Below are positions 25,728-36,589 of a stretch of DNA of 64,000 bases, piece after piece. The DNA is from Achromobacter sp. UMC46. GTDB lineage: Bacteria; Pseudomonadota; Gammaproteobacteria; Burkholderiales; Burkholderiaceae_B. The DNA is taken from assembly GCF_014170335.1 (NCBI RefSeq), contig NZ_LZZS01000005.1:1-64000 (forward strand), in the 5' to 3' direction. The notes below the pieces were generated by a model that did not search any database, had not been told where the DNA came from, and was given only the letters and a program-made list of their open reading frames with translations. The position numbers and the translations under genes were made by a program. Each line of letters begins with the position of its first letter. Position 1 is the first letter of the stretch.

Positions 25728-26366
25728 CTATTCCGTGGGCGGCGGGAAATTCCGCCGCAGCACCCGCGCCACGTTCGGCTCCTGCGCGGCCTCGCGCGCC
25801 ACGGCGGTCAACCCCGGGCAGACCGCGCCGAACCACGCTTGCCCAGGCCGCCAATGCGTCATGACGGTCACATACAAGTCCAGCGCCGAAAAGCGGCGGC
25901 CCAGCATATGGGGCGCGCCCGCCTGACGTTCAAGCTCTTGCCACAGCTCCGCCCGCCGCGTATGCACGCGTTCGCGCAGCAGGTCCGCCGCCGCGCCTTC
26001 GGTGGTCCATTGGGGGGGATCGTCGCCATACGTGAAGGTCGGATAGATAGCCGCGACCAGCCGCAGCAGCAGGTTCAAAAAGCGCGCGCGTTCCGGCTTG
26101 TCCGGCCCGGGCGCCAGGCCCGCCTGCGGCGCCACATCGTGCAGGTGCAGGATCATCGCCGCGCTTTCAGTCATCACCTCGCCGTCCGGCGTGATCAGCG
26201 TCGGCACCTGGCCCATCGGGTTCAGATGCAGCAGCCTGTCGCGCTCGGGGCCGGATTTCAGGTATGGCACGTCCGTCAGCACATGCGGCACATTGGCCAG
26301 CACCAGCGCCATCTCGACGATGGCCGAGCCGCAGCCCGCGGATCCAATCAGTTCATAGGTCTTCAT
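25728..26366 (-). CDS. Glutathione S-transferase family protein
   Basis: 212 residues: N-terminal thioredoxin-like domain (MKTYELIGSAGCGSAIVEMALVLANVPHVL, followed by LNPMGQVPTLITPDGEVMTESAAMILHL) and an all-helical C-terminal domain. The ES pair in MTESAAM is the usual glutathione gamma-glutamyl contact. A serine/cysteine cluster at residues 9-14 is in the place of the catalytic residue, so thiol-transferase activity is possible. It overlaps no gene; its stop lies 9 bases from the EamA stop on the other strand. Upstream, it begins 4 bases after the stop of the sugar dehydrogenase gene and so is likely co-transcribed with it. Confidence 0.82.
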   Translation of the reverse strand: MKTYELIGSAGCGSAIVEMALVLANVPHVLTDVPYLKSGPERDRLLHLNPMGQVPTLITPDGEVMTESAAMILHLHDVAPQAGLAPGPDKPERARFLNLLLRLVAAIYPTFTYGDDPPQWTTEGAAADLLRERVHTRRAELWQELERQAGAPHMLGRRFSALDLYVTVMTHWRPGQAWFGAVCPGLTAVAREAAQEPNVARVLRRNFPPPTE

Positions 26367-26369
26367 CGC

Positions 26370-27542
26370 TCACCCTCCCGATTCGGCCGGCGCGATCCGC
26401 AGCAATTGGCCCGGAGACGCGTCGGTCAGCACATACACGTAGCCGTCCGGTCCCTGCCGCACGTCGCGTATCCGGCTCTTGCGGTCCACCAGCAACCATT
26501 CCTGCCCGACCACCCGATTGCCATCCAGCGTCAGTCGGATCAGGTTCTGATTGGCCAGCGCGCCGATGAACACGGATTTCCGCCACGCCGGAAAGCGGTC
26601 GGCGTCATAGAAGGCCATGCCGCTGATCGCGGGCGATTTCGCCCACCAGAACAACGGCGGCTCGGTGCCCGGCACGGTTTCGCCCTTGGCCTCGGGAATC
26701 GGCTGGCCCGAATAGTTGATGCCGTAGGTCGCCAGCGGCCAGCCGTAGTTCTTGCCCGGCTGGATCAGATTGATTTCGTCGCCCCCGCGCGGCCCGTGCT
26801 CGTTCTCCCAAAGCTCGCCGGACCACGGATTCAGCGCCATGCCTTGCGGGTTGCGGTGCCCGTACGACCAGATCTCGGGCCGGGCGCCGGCCTTGCCCGC
26901 GAAGGGATTGTCCGTCGGCACCGAGCCGTCCGCCTTCAGGCGCACCACTTTGCCCTGCAGCTTGTCCAGGTCCTGCGCAGTCGGGCGCTGGTTGTTCTCG
27001 CCCAGCGAGATGAACAGATATCCCTTGCCGTCGAATACCAGGCGCGACCCGAAATGCAGGCCGGAAGACAACTTGGGCGTCTGACGGAACAGCACCTTGA
27101 AATCCTGCAGCCCGGTCGCGTCATCGGCCAGGCGCCCGCGGCCGACCACCGTGCCGCTTTTATCCCCATCGGACTCGGCATAGGACAAGTACACGTAGCG
27201 GTCGGTCGCGAAGTCCGGCGACAGCGCCACGTCCAGCAGGCCGCCCTGCCCCGACGCCGCCACCTTGGGGACGCCCGAGAGCGGCTTGGACAGGCCGCCC
27301 GGCGTGCGCAGCAAGCGCAAGTTACCGGGCCGTTCGGTGATCAGGACGCCGCCGTCGGGCAGAAAGGCCATGGCCCAAGGATGGTCCAGGCCACCCACGA
27401 CGGGCGTGACGCGGGCGGCCACCGATGGCGGTTCCTGGGCGGCGCGCGCAGGCGCCGCAGCGTGCAAGGCGCCCGCGGCAACCAGCAACGACGAAACGAA
27501 CAAGGGGATCGCGCGCGTGCTTGCGGCGGTGCGTGACTGCAT
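26370..27542 (-). CDS. PQQ-type soluble aldose sugar dehydrogenase (YliI/GdhB family)
   Basis: 390 residues with a Sec signal peptide ending near residue 35 (ALHAAAPARAAQEPP). The beta-propeller motifs of this family are clear: LDHPWAMAFLPDGGVLITERPGNLRLL, GQGGLLDVALSPDF, GYLFISLGENNQR, IWSYGHRNPQGMALNPWSGELWENEHGPRGGDEINLIQPGKNYGWP. The enzyme oxidises aldose sugars in the periplasm with pyrroloquinoline quinone; whether the strain makes PQQ cannot be told here. The ATG at 27542 is chosen because GGAG lies exactly 6 bases upstream; an ATG at 27548 overlaps that site. Confidence 0.88.
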   Translation of the reverse strand: MQSRTAASTRAIPLFVSSLLVAAGALHAAAPARAAQEPPSVAARVTPVVGGLDHPWAMAFLPDGGVLITERPGNLRLLRTPGGLSKPLSGVPKVAASGQGGLLDVALSPDFATDRYVYLSYAESDGDKSGTVVGRGRLADDATGLQDFKVLFRQTPKLSSGLHFGSRLVFDGKGYLFISLGENNQRPTAQDLDKLQGKVVRLKADGSVPTDNPFAGKAGARPEIWSYGHRNPQGMALNPWSGELWENEHGPRGGDEINLIQPGKNYGWPLATYGINYSGQPIPEAKGETVPGTEPPLFWWAKSPAISGMAFYDADRFPAWRKSVFIGALANQNLIRLTLDGNRVVGQEWLLVDRKSRIRDVRQGPDGYVYVLTDASPGQLLRIAPAESGG

Positions 27543-27677
27543 GGACATCTCCGGCGGCAACTGCGTTGAATGCGGGCACGGATGGCATGGCAAGATGGCG
27601 CAGCCTTGACCGCGGGTGGCGTACCATAGCGCCCAGGGACGGGTGCCTCCCGTCCTGCCTCTCAGGAGACCCATCAC

Positions 27678-28289
27678 ATGAAACTGTACTACATGCCCGG
27701 CGCATGCTCGCTCGCTTCCCACATCGTCCTGGAGTGGGTCGGCAAGCCTTACGAGACGCACAAGCTCAGCCGTGAAGAGCTCAAGGGGCCCGACTTTCTG
27801 AAAGTGAATCCGCTGGGTGCGGTGCCCGCGCTGGTCGACGGCGATTGGGCCGTGACGCAGAACGCCTCGATCCTGGAATACATCGCCGAACAAGCCCCCC
27901 AAAGCAATCTGCTGGGTGACGGCACCGCGCGTGCGCGCGCGGACGTGCGCCGCTGGTTGGGCTTCATCAATTCCGACATCCACAAGACGTTCTCGATGAT
28001 CTTCGGCCCGTCCCGCTTCCTTGGCGACGAAGGCGCGCAGAAAGAACTGGCGGGCTCGGCCTCCAAGTTGCTGACCAAACTGTTCTCGCAATTGGACGCG
28101 CAATTGGCCAGCAAGCCGTATCTGACCGGCGACGCGCCGTCCATCGCCGACGCCTACCTGTACGTCGTGCTGCGCTGGGCCCATGCCAAGGAAGTCGACC
28201 TGTCCGGCCAGGACAATCTGGCGGCGTTCTTCAAGCGCATGGAAGCCGACAAGGGCGTCCAGGCCGCGCTGAAGGCCGAAGGGCTGTAA
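27678..28289 (+). CDS. gstA: Beta-class-like glutathione S-transferase
   Basis: 203 residues. MKLYYMPGACSLASHIVLEW places C10 where beta-class bacterial enzymes have their catalytic cysteine. NPLGAVPALVDGDWAVTQNASILEYIAEQ is the glutathione-binding segment, and PSIADAYLYVVLRWA the N-capping box. The enzyme conjugates glutathione to electrophiles or acts in redox repair. ATG at 27678 follows a good AGGAGA. It diverges from the sugar dehydrogenase over 135 bases. Confidence 0.9.
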   Translation: MKLYYMPGACSLASHIVLEWVGKPYETHKLSREELKGPDFLKVNPLGAVPALVDGDWAVTQNASILEYIAEQAPQSNLLGDGTARARADVRRWLGFINSDIHKTFSMIFGPSRFLGDEGAQKELAGSASKLLTKLFSQLDAQLASKPYLTGDAPSIADAYLYVVLRWAHAKEVDLSGQDNLAAFFKRMEADKGVQAALKAEGL

Positions 28290-28328
28290 CGCGCATCCGG
28301 GCGGCTGCCGGATTCCCCGCCGCCCGAT

Positions 28329-29297
28329 TCAAACCGCGTCCGGCAGCCCGGCCAACCCGGGCTGCGGCACCCCTTCCAGGGTTTTCTTCACTGCCGCCAG
28401 GAAGCGCCGCGCCAGCAGCGGCGGCGCGCTCAGATTGGAATGCGTGGCCCAGATCTCGACGCAAGCCGCGGGCTCGATGGGCCGCAGCGCCAGCTGCGCC
28501 GCCTGGTCAGGCGCCACGCACCACGCGTCGACAAGCGCCGGCCCAAGCCCCTGCTGCACGAACGAACAGGCCGTCACGGGCGAATGCACTTCGACCGCCG
28601 CGGCGCACCGCGGCCCGTCGCCGAAGAACGGCTGCAACGCCCGGCCCAGCGGCGTATCGCGCGGGTAGCCGATCCACGCCGCCGACACGAAATCCTCCGC
28701 GCGCACCACATCCTGGCTGGCCCACGGGTGGGACGACGGCATCACGCAGACGACCGGCACCTGGGCCAGCCGGACCGACGTCAGGTTGGGATGGTCGGGC
28801 GGCTGCATCGAGATGCCGATGTCCGCCTGCCCGGACAGGAAATACGCCGCCAGCTCGTCGAACGTGACGCTGCGGTAGTCCACCCGCGCGTCCGCGTTGC
28901 GTCCGCGAAATCGCTCCAACGCCATCGGGATCAGGCGTTGGCCGAAGCTGGCGCTGGCCACGATCTTCAACATGCCCGCGCCCGACTGCCCCAAGCTGGC
29001 GGCCAGGTCGTTCACGCGCTGGATGCCGCCGTAGACCTGTTCCACCTCCGCGTACAGGCGGCGCGCCTCGGCAGTCGGCGACAGCCGGCTCTTCACGCGT
29101 TCGAACAGGCGATAGCCCAGCCGGCTTTCCGTCAACGCCAGCACCCGGCTCACGGCGGGCTGGGACACGTGCAGCATGCGCCCCGCCCCGCTGATCGACC
29201 CGGACATCATGATGGCCCGGAACACCTCTATCTGGCGCAGGTTCAACGGCCGTCCGGCACTGGGGCCGACCTCGTCGGCATAGGCATCCACATCCAA
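28329..29297 (-). CDS. LysR-type transcriptional regulator
   Basis: About 322 residues. The N-terminal winged helix-turn-helix (LNLRQIEVFRAIMMSGSISGAGRMLHVSQPAVSRVLALTESRLGYRLFERVKSRLSPTAEA) is standard LysR. A TTG at 29297, preceded by GGGGAAG, is taken as the start; an ATG at 29366 would add 23 arginine-rich residues unlike the family. It is divergent from the Bug receptor gene with about 120 bases between, so it very likely controls the Bug-deacylase-racemase genes. Confidence 0.85.
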   Translation of the reverse strand: MDVDAYADEVGPSAGRPLNLRQIEVFRAIMMSGSISGAGRMLHVSQPAVSRVLALTESRLGYRLFERVKSRLSPTAEARRLYAEVEQVYGGIQRVNDLAASLGQSGAGMLKIVASASFGQRLIPMALERFRGRNADARVDYRSVTFDELAAYFLSGQADIGISMQPPDHPNLTSVRLAQVPVVCVMPSSHPWASQDVVRAEDFVSAAWIGYPRDTPLGRALQPFFGDGPRCAAAVEVHSPVTACSFVQQGLGPALVDAWCVAPDQAAQLALRPIEPAACVEIWATHSNLSAPPLLARRFLAAVKKTLEGVPQPGLAGLPDAV

Positions 29298-29417
29298 TTT
29301 TCTTCCCCTTGATCGATAACGGCGGATTATAGGATTGCCACATTTTTCGATGATGCAGCGCCGCAATGCAGGTGTAATCTGCGCCCCTCAACACAACAAA
29401 ACAAGGGGAATTCCACC

Positions 29418-30407
29418 ATGCACCGCAACGTTTTCCGCAGCCTGTCCGCGCTGGCTCTCAGCGCCGGCCTGAGTGCCGCCCTGATCAGCCCCGCGGCTGC
29501 CGGCCCCTATCCCGACAAGCCCATCACGTTCATCGTGCCGTCGGCCGCGGGCGGATCGCCCGACGTGCTGTCGCGCCTGATCACCACCCAGCTGGCCCGC
29601 GACACCGGCGCCACGATGGTCGTCGAAAACCGTCCGGGCGCCGCCGGCAACATCGGCATCGCGCTGGTCAAGCGCGCCGCCGCCGACGGCTACACCGTGG
29701 GCTACGGCAACATCAACACGCTAGCCGTGAACCGTTCGCTGTTCAAGCGCCTGCCCTACGACGTGGACCAGGACCTGACGCCCGTCGCTCACATGTTCGA
29801 CCTGTACAACGCGCTGATCGTGCCGGCGGATTCCCCGGTCAAGAGCGTGCAGGACCTGATCGACCTGGCCCGCAAGCAGCCCGGCCGCCTGTCCTACGGC
29901 GCCTCCGGCGTGGGCACCACCGGCCACATGGGTGGTGAACTCTTCAAGAGCATGGCCAAGCTGGACGTGATGTTCATCCCGTACAACGGCGGCCCCGCCG
30001 CCATCCAGGACCTGCTGGGCGGCCGCCTGGACTACCTGTTCGTCAACACTTCGGAAGCCACGCCGCTGGTCAAGAGCGGCAAGGTCCGCGCCATCGGCGT
30101 CAGCAGCCTGAAGCGCCTGTCCTTGATGCCGGAGGTGCCGACGCTGGACGAATCTGGCCTGAAGGGCTATGAAACGGTCGCCTGGGGCGGTGTCGTGGCG
30201 CCCAAGGGCACGCCCGCCGATGTGGTGGCCACGCTGAACGCCGCCATCCAGAAGGCCCTGCAGGCGCCTGACGTCCGCACCGGCCTGGCCACGCTTGGCG
30301 CCGTGCCGGCCACCGGTTCGCCCGAAGACTTCAAGCAGCTGATCGATCGTGAAACCGCCAAATGGCAGAAGATCATCGACACCGCCGGCATCGAGAAGCT
30401 GGACTAG
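29418..30407 (+). CDS. Bug-family periplasmic substrate-binding receptor
   Basis: 329 residues. Signal peptide about 28 residues, ending ISPAAAGPYPD. The mature start YPDKPITFIVPSAAGGSPDVLSRLI and the VENRPGAAGNIGIALVKRAAADGYTVGYGN block are family signatures (tripartite tricarboxylate transporter receptors). DLLGGRLDYLFVN and VPTLDESGLKGYETVAWGGVVAPKGTP follow as usual. Bug receptors bind carboxylates, amino acids or amides. No membrane subunits are nearby. It is the first gene of a three-gene unit with the D-aminoacylase and racemase, so the ligand may be an N-acyl or D-amino acid. Confidence 0.9.
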   Translation: MHRNVFRSLSALALSAGLSAALISPAAAGPYPDKPITFIVPSAAGGSPDVLSRLITTQLARDTGATMVVENRPGAAGNIGIALVKRAAADGYTVGYGNINTLAVNRSLFKRLPYDVDQDLTPVAHMFDLYNALIVPADSPVKSVQDLIDLARKQPGRLSYGASGVGTTGHMGGELFKSMAKLDVMFIPYNGGPAAIQDLLGGRLDYLFVNTSEATPLVKSGKVRAIGVSSLKRLSLMPEVPTLDESGLKGYETVAWGGVVAPKGTPADVVATLNAAIQKALQAPDVRTGLATLGAVPATGSPEDFKQLIDRETAKWQKIIDTAGIEKLD

Positions 30408-30415
30408 CCCACTCC

Positions 30416-31897
30416 ATGACGGATCGCACCATGCAGGCAGACTTCATCGTGGCGGGCGCCACGCTTATCGACGGCTCGGGCGGGCCGGCCCGCCAGGGCG
30501 ACCTGGCGGTGCGGGACGGACGCATCGTCGCGATGGGCGATTTTCCCCATCCCGAGGGCGTGCCGGTGATCGACGGGCGCGGCCAGGTCCTGGCCCCCGG
30601 CTTCATCGATTCGCACACGCACGACGACGGCTACCTGCTGGCGCATCCGGACATGCTGCCCAAGGTGTCGCAAGGCATCACCACGGTCGTCACGGGCAAT
30701 TGCGGCATCAGCCTGGCGCCGCTTGAGCGCGACGCCATCCCGCAACCGCTGGACCTGCTTGGCCCGCCCGAGCTGTTCCGCTTCGGCACGTTCCGCGCCT
30801 GGATGGACGCCTTGCGCGCCACGCCGGCCGCCGTGAACGTCATCCCGCTGGTGGGCCACACCACCCTGCGCGTGGCCGTCATGGACGACACGTCGCGCGC
30901 CGCCGACAACGGCGAACGCGCCGCGATGCGCGGCCTGATGCAAGAGGCGCTGGACGCCGGCGCCTTCGGCGTCTCCACCGGCACGTTCTACCCGCCGGCC
31001 AGCGCCGCACCCACCGACGAGATCATCGACGTGTGCCGGCCGCTCAAGGACTTGCGCGCATCGGGCCGCCTTGGCCTGTACGCCACCCACCTGCGCGACG
31101 AAGCCGACCACATCGTGCCGGCCATGGAAGAAGCGCTGCTGATCGGCCGCGAACTGGATTGCCGCGTGGTGTTCTCGCACCACAAGCTGGCAGGCGAACG
31201 TAATCACGGCCGCACCCGCGAGACCCTGGACCTGATCAGCCGCGCGGCCGCCAGCCAACGCGTCTGCCTGGACTGCCACCCCTACCCGGCCACCTCCACC
31301 ATGCTGCGCCTGGACCGTGCGCGCCTGGCCAGCCGTACCATGATCACGTGGTCCAAGGGCTACCCCGAGGCCACCGGCCGCGATTTCACCGACGTCATGC
31401 AGGAACTTGGGCTGGACGACGAAGCCGCGGTTTCGCGGCTGGCCCCGGCCGGTGCGATCTACTTCCTGATGGACCCCGCCGACGTCAACCGGATCTTCAC
31501 GCATCCGCTGACGATGGTCGGGTCGGACGGCCTGCCCTTCGACCCGCATCCGCATCCCCGCCAATGGGGCACGTTCACCAATGTGCTGCGCACCATGGTG
31601 CGCGAACAGCGCCTGCTGTCACTGGAGGCCGCCATCCACAAGATGACCGGGCTGGCCGCCAGCCAGTACGGCGTCGCCGAGCGTGGCCTGCTGCGCGAGG
31701 GGTATCATGCTGACCTGGTGCTGTTCGATCCCGCCACCGTGACAGATGTGGCCACTTTTTCAGCTCCCATTCAGGCAAGCCAGGGCATCCACGCGGTGTG
31801 GGTGAACGGCAAGCGCGTCTGGGACGGGGAACGAACCGGCACTGACCGCCCGGGCCAGGTCCTGACGCCCGGCGACGCACTACCTCGGAGTTTATAA
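30416..31897 (+). CDS. N-acyl-D-amino-acid deacylase (D-aminoacylase)
   Basis: 493 residues, amidohydrolase superfamily. H67/H69 (FIDSHTHDD) and the GNCG motif with C96 (a bridging metal ligand peculiar to D-aminoacylases) are present, as are the LYATHLRDEA, VVFSHHKLAG and TMVGSDGLPFDP segments near the metal centre. It releases D-amino acids and fatty acid or acetate from N-acyl-D-amino acids. The ATG at 30416 lies 8 bases after the Bug stop; another at 30431 is possible. It is translated with the racemase gene, which begins just 1 base after its stop. Confidence 0.87.
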   Translation: MTDRTMQADFIVAGATLIDGSGGPARQGDLAVRDGRIVAMGDFPHPEGVPVIDGRGQVLAPGFIDSHTHDDGYLLAHPDMLPKVSQGITTVVTGNCGISLAPLERDAIPQPLDLLGPPELFRFGTFRAWMDALRATPAAVNVIPLVGHTTLRVAVMDDTSRAADNGERAAMRGLMQEALDAGAFGVSTGTFYPPASAAPTDEIIDVCRPLKDLRASGRLGLYATHLRDEADHIVPAMEEALLIGRELDCRVVFSHHKLAGERNHGRTRETLDLISRAAASQRVCLDCHPYPATSTMLRLDRARLASRTMITWSKGYPEATGRDFTDVMQELGLDDEAAVSRLAPAGAIYFLMDPADVNRIFTHPLTMVGSDGLPFDPHPHPRQWGTFTNVLRTMVREQRLLSLEAAIHKMTGLAASQYGVAERGLLREGYHADLVLFDPATVTDVATFSAPIQASQGIHAVWVNGKRVWDGERTGTDRPGQVLTPGDALPRSL

Positions 31898-31898
31898 A

Positions 31899-32642
31899 GT
31901 GAAGACGTTTTCCCAGGGCTGCTACCTGGGTGTATTGGGCGGGATGGGCCCGATGGCCGGCGCGGCCTTCGCCCTCCGCCTGGCGGCGCTGACGCCTGCC
32001 GCGATTGACCAGCAGCACATCCCCACGCTGCTGCGCAACGATCCCCGCATCCCCGACCGCTCCAGCGCCTACATGGCGGGTGGTGAAAGCCCGCTGCCCC
32101 ACATGGTCGATGGCGTGCGCTTCCTGGAAGCCTCGGGCGCGCAGTTGATCGCCATCCCCTGCAACACGGCCCACCTCTGGTACGACGAGATCGCCGCGTC
32201 CACCGGCCTGCCCGTGCTGCACATCATCCAGGCGGTCATCGACGACCTGCGCCGGCTGGGCCAGCCCCGCGGCCGCATCGGCCTGATGGGCACGGCGGCG
32301 ACGCTGAAGCTGGGGCTTTACCAGAAGCAGCTTGAAGCCCAGGGCTACGAGTGCATCGTGCCGGATGACGACGACGTCGAACGCTACTGCATGGAGTCCA
32401 TCCGCGCCGTCAAAGGCAACCGGCTGGAAGCCGCCTTCGCGCCGGCCGCCGAGTGCATCGCCCGCCTGAAGGCGCGTGGCGCCGACGCCGTGGTGCTGGG
32501 CTGCACCGAACTGCCGCTGGCCGTGCCGCATGCGCTGCGCCCGAGCCTGGGCGTGACGCTCACGGATTCGATCGACGCGCTCGCGCGCGCCGCCATCGCG
32601 CATTACGAAGCCGATCTGGCGAGGCAGCTGATCGCGGCGTGA
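31899..32642 (+). CDS. Aspartate/glutamate racemase family protein
   Basis: 247 residues. The two catalytic cysteines are C88 (AIPCNTAH) and C202 (LGCTELPL), both intact, with GVLGGMGPMAG near the N-terminus as in aspartate/glutamate racemases. It interconverts L and D forms without PLP. A GTG start at 31899 has GGAG 8 bases upstream. Placed directly after the deacylase, it is suited to converting released D-Asp or D-Glu to the L form. Confidence 0.88.
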   Translation: MKTFSQGCYLGVLGGMGPMAGAAFALRLAALTPAAIDQQHIPTLLRNDPRIPDRSSAYMAGGESPLPHMVDGVRFLEASGAQLIAIPCNTAHLWYDEIAASTGLPVLHIIQAVIDDLRRLGQPRGRIGLMGTAATLKLGLYQKQLEAQGYECIVPDDDDVERYCMESIRAVKGNRLEAAFAPAAECIARLKARGADAVVLGCTELPLAVPHALRPSLGVTLTDSIDALARAAIAHYEADLARQLIAA

Positions 32643-32710
32643 TGGGTGGAGCGCGAGACGCCGAGAACAAGAACCCCGACAACGAGCGCACGCAACCCAT
32701 CACCACCCGC

Positions 32711-32738
32711 AAAAAAAAGGCGCATCTTCCGATGCGCC
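32711..32738 (-). terminator. Intrinsic terminator of the liv operon
   Basis: On the minus strand GGCGCATC, a 4-base loop and GATGCGCC form a perfect 8-bp stem (32719-32726 with 32731-32738), followed by eight T (A-run 32711-32718 on the plus strand). It lies 35 bases past the livF stop. Confidence 0.85.
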
Positions 32739-32772
32739 CAATTTCCCTTCGCGGGGAATGTCGAACCGATCG

Positions 32773-33473
32773 TCAGCCGCCCAGGTAAGCCTTGCGGACT
32801 TGATCGTTGACCAGCAAATTGGCGCCCGTGTCCTGCAGCACGACACGGCCGTTCTCCAGCACGTAGCCGCGATCGGCCACGCCCAGCGCCTTGTTCGCGT
32901 TCTGCTCCACCAGGAACACCGTCACGCCCTGTTCGCGGATCTCGCGGATGATGTCGAAGATCTGCGCGATCACCAGCGGGGCCAGGCCCAGCGTGGGCTC
33001 GTCCAGCAGCAGCAGGCGCGGACGCGTCATCAACGCGCGGCCGATGGCCAGCATCTGCTGTTCACCGCCCGACATCAGGCCGGCGCGTTGCGCAGAACGC
33101 TCTTTCAAGCGCGGGAACAAACCATAGACGTGCTCGATGCCCGCCTCGATCTCCGCCCGCTTCAAAAAGAAGCCGCCCATCATCAGGTTTTCGGCAACCG
33201 TCAGGTCCTTGAAGACACGGCGCCCTTCCGGCGAAATGGCGATGCCATTGCGCATGATATGGTGCGTGTCCTTGTGGGTGATGTCCTCGCCTTCGAACGA
33301 GATCTTGCCTTCGCGCGCCCGGGGGTTGCCGCAGACCGTCATCAGCAGCGTCGTCTTGCCGGCGCCGTTGGCCCCGATCAAGGTCACGATTTCGCCTTTA
33401 TTGACGTCTACCGACACGCCGTTCAGCGCCTGGATGGCGCCGTAATAGGTGTGTATGTTTTCCAGCTTAAGCA

Positions 33474-33477
<4 letters not shown>
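32773..33477 (-). CDS. livF: Branched-chain amino-acid ABC transporter ATPase LivF
   Basis: 234 residues. Walker A GANGAGKTT near 36-44, signature MSGGEQQML, and Walker B LLLLDEPTLGLAP, followed by a conserved His region VFLVEQNANKALG. This is the shorter of the two Liv ATPases and ends the operon. Its start overlaps the livG stop by 4 bases. With LivG it hydrolyses ATP to drive the LivHM permease. Confidence 0.93.
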
Positions 33478-34237
<760 letters not shown>

Positions 34238-34241
<4 letters not shown>

Positions 34242-35473
34242 TTAGACAGCTCCACGTGGGGACGCTTCATGGGCAACAACCCCTGCGGACGCCACATCAT
34301 CATCAACACCATCACCAGACCGAACATCAACATCCGGTACTCGGCGAATTCACGCGCCAGTTCAGGCAGCACCGTCAGCAGGACGGCCGCCAGGATCACG
34401 CCCACCTGTGAGCCCATCCCGCCGAGCACCACAATGGCCAGGATCAGCGCGGATTCGATGAAGGTGAAGGATTCCGGGTTCACCATGCCTTGGCGCGCGG
34501 CGAAGAACGCGCCGCCGAAACCGGCGAAGGTCGCGCCCAGCGTGAACGCGGACAGCTTGATGCGCGTGGGGTTCAACCCCAGCGAACGGCACGCGATCTC
34601 GTCTTCGCGCAACGCTTCCCAGGCACGGCCGACCGGCATGCGGATCAGGCGCGTCGAGACGAACAGGGTGATCAACGCCAGCAGCAGCGCCATCATGTAC
34701 AGATAGATCACCATGTGCTGGTTCTGGAACGTCAGGCCGAAGAAATCATGGAATGTCGTGCCCCCTTCCGTACTGGCGCGGCGCGTCATTTCCAGGCCGA
34801 AGACCGTGGGCTTCGGAATCCCCGAGATGCCGTCCGGACCGCCGGTCAGCGTGTTCAGGTTGATCAGCAGCAGGCGGATCATTTCACCGAACCCGAGCGT
34901 CACGATGGCCAGGTAGTCGCCCCGCAGCCGCAGCACCGGGAAGCCCAGCACGAAGCCAAACAAGGCCGCCATCGCGCCCGAGAACGGCAACGCCTCCCAG
35001 AAGCTCCAGCCGCCCCAGTGGTACAGCAAGGCGTAGGTGTAGGCGCCCACGGCGTAGAAGCCAACGAAGCCCAGGTCCAGCAGCCCGGCGAAGCCCACCA
35101 CGATGTTCAGGCCCAGGCCCAGCATCACGTAGATCAGCACCAGCGTCGCGATGTCGACCGAGCTGCGCCCCGCGAAGAACGGCCAGACGACCGCGATCGC
35201 CAGAAGCAGCAGCGCCAGTCCCTTGTGGCTTTTGGCGGGCGCCGACGGCAGGGTCGGCAGCGCCGTCTTGAGCTTCTTGAACGGCAACGCGATCCACGGG
35301 CGCAACATCTGGAAGGCAAACACGACGGCCGCGGCAAGCGCCACCAGCCCCCAGTGCGATTCCATCGACGTGCGCGCGCCCTGCCGGATCAGTTGCAGAC
35401 CGAACACCGGCGTGACGATGACCGCCGTCAGCACGGCCGCCATCGTGGCGTTTTTAAGATTGTTTTTCGACAT
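34238..35473 (-). CDS. livM: Branched-chain amino-acid ABC transporter permease LivM
   Basis: 411 residues with about ten hydrophobic segments, including an N-terminal extension of two extra segments (about 1-110) typical of the longer LivM proteins. The [26 protein letters not shown] motif and the [38 protein letters not shown] cytoplasmic loop, which contacts the ATPases, are diagnostic. Its start shares one base with the livH stop. Confidence 0.92.
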
Positions 35474-36399
35474 CAGACTTTTTCCACCTCAGGTTTGCCC
35501 AGCAGCCCGGTGGGACGGAACAGCAGAATCAGGACCAGCAGCGAGAACGCCACGATGTCCTTGTACTGTGACGAGATATACGCGGCCGCGAAGGTTTCGG
35601 CCAGGCCCAGCAGCACGCCGCCCAGCATGGCGCCGGGGATGCTGCCGATGCCGCCCAGCACCGCTGCCGTGAAGGCCTTGATGCCGGCCAGGAAGCCGAT
35701 GAAGGGATTGAGTTTGCCGATGGTGATGGCGATCAGCACGCCGCCCACCGCCGCCAGGATCGCGCCCATCACGAACGTGAAGGAAATCACGCGGTTGGTG
35801 TCGATGCCCAGCAGATTGGCCATGTGCATGTCCTGCGAGCAGGCGCGCGAGGCGCGTCCCATGCGCGAATACTTGATGAACAGCGTCAGGCCGATCATCA
35901 GCAGGACCGTCACGACGATGATCATGATGCGCGAGTAAGGCACCGTCACGTCGAAATCGGTTCCCATGTGGAACTGCACGGCGCCCGACACCAGCGAAGG
36001 CACGGCCATGTCGCGTGCGCCTTGGCCCAGCGCGACCCAGTTCTGCAGGAAGATCGACATGCCGATCGCGGAGATCAGCGCCACCAGACGGGGGCTGCCG
36101 CGCACGGGCCGGTAGGCCACGCGTTCGACGGAAAAGCCGTAGATGCCGGTCACGGTGATCGCGACAAGCAGCATGGCGGCGATGATGAACGGTACCGGCA
36201 AACCGCTATTGGTGCCGATGGACGTCAAGGTGACCAGGCCGACATAGGCGCCGATCATATAGATTTCGCCGTGGGCGAAGTTGATCATACCGATGATGCC
36301 GTAGACCATTGTGTAGCCGATGGCAATCAACGCATAGATCGCGCCCAGGGACAATCCATTGAAGAATTGCTGGGTAAGTTGGGGTATGAGGTCGGACAT
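35473..36399 (-). CDS. livH: Branched-chain amino-acid ABC transporter permease LivH
   Basis: 308 residues, about eight hydrophobic segments. The N-terminal [39 protein letters not shown] motif and [40 protein letters not shown] loop are typical LivH. It follows the binding-protein gene after about 190 bases with no terminator seen. Confidence 0.92.
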   Translation of the reverse strand: MSDLIPQLTQQFFNGLSLGAIYALIAIGYTMVYGIIGMINFAHGEIYMIGAYVGLVTLTSIGTNSGLPVPFIIAAMLLVAITVTGIYGFSVERVAYRPVRGSPRLVALISAIGMSIFLQNWVALGQGARDMAVPSLVSGAVQFHMGTDFDVTVPYSRIMIIVVTVLLMIGLTLFIKYSRMGRASRACSQDMHMANLLGIDTNRVISFTFVMGAILAAVGGVLIAITIGKLNPFIGFLAGIKAFTAAVLGGIGSIPGAMLGGVLLGLAETFAAAYISSQYKDIVAFSLLVLILLFRPTGLLGKPEVEKV

Positions 36400-36589
36400 A
36401 TTTCTCTTGCTCCAAATGGTTCCGGCCCCGGTAGCGAGACCCGGAGCCGGAAACCTGGGCGTATTTTATAAGGGCCTGCCGTCAGCGCATGCCGGCCGCA
36501 CAGCGCTTTTGGCGCATCGCTACGCGGATTACGGCACAACGAGGACGGCAGGCCCTACACGCCGGCACCGTGCCGGCGGGATCGCGAGT

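Noticed and set aside
34490..35938. Long open frame (482 codons) antisense to livM and livH
   Set aside because: Composition is rich in Arg, Gln and His as expected for antisense of a high-GC membrane-protein gene; the minus-strand genes are certain.
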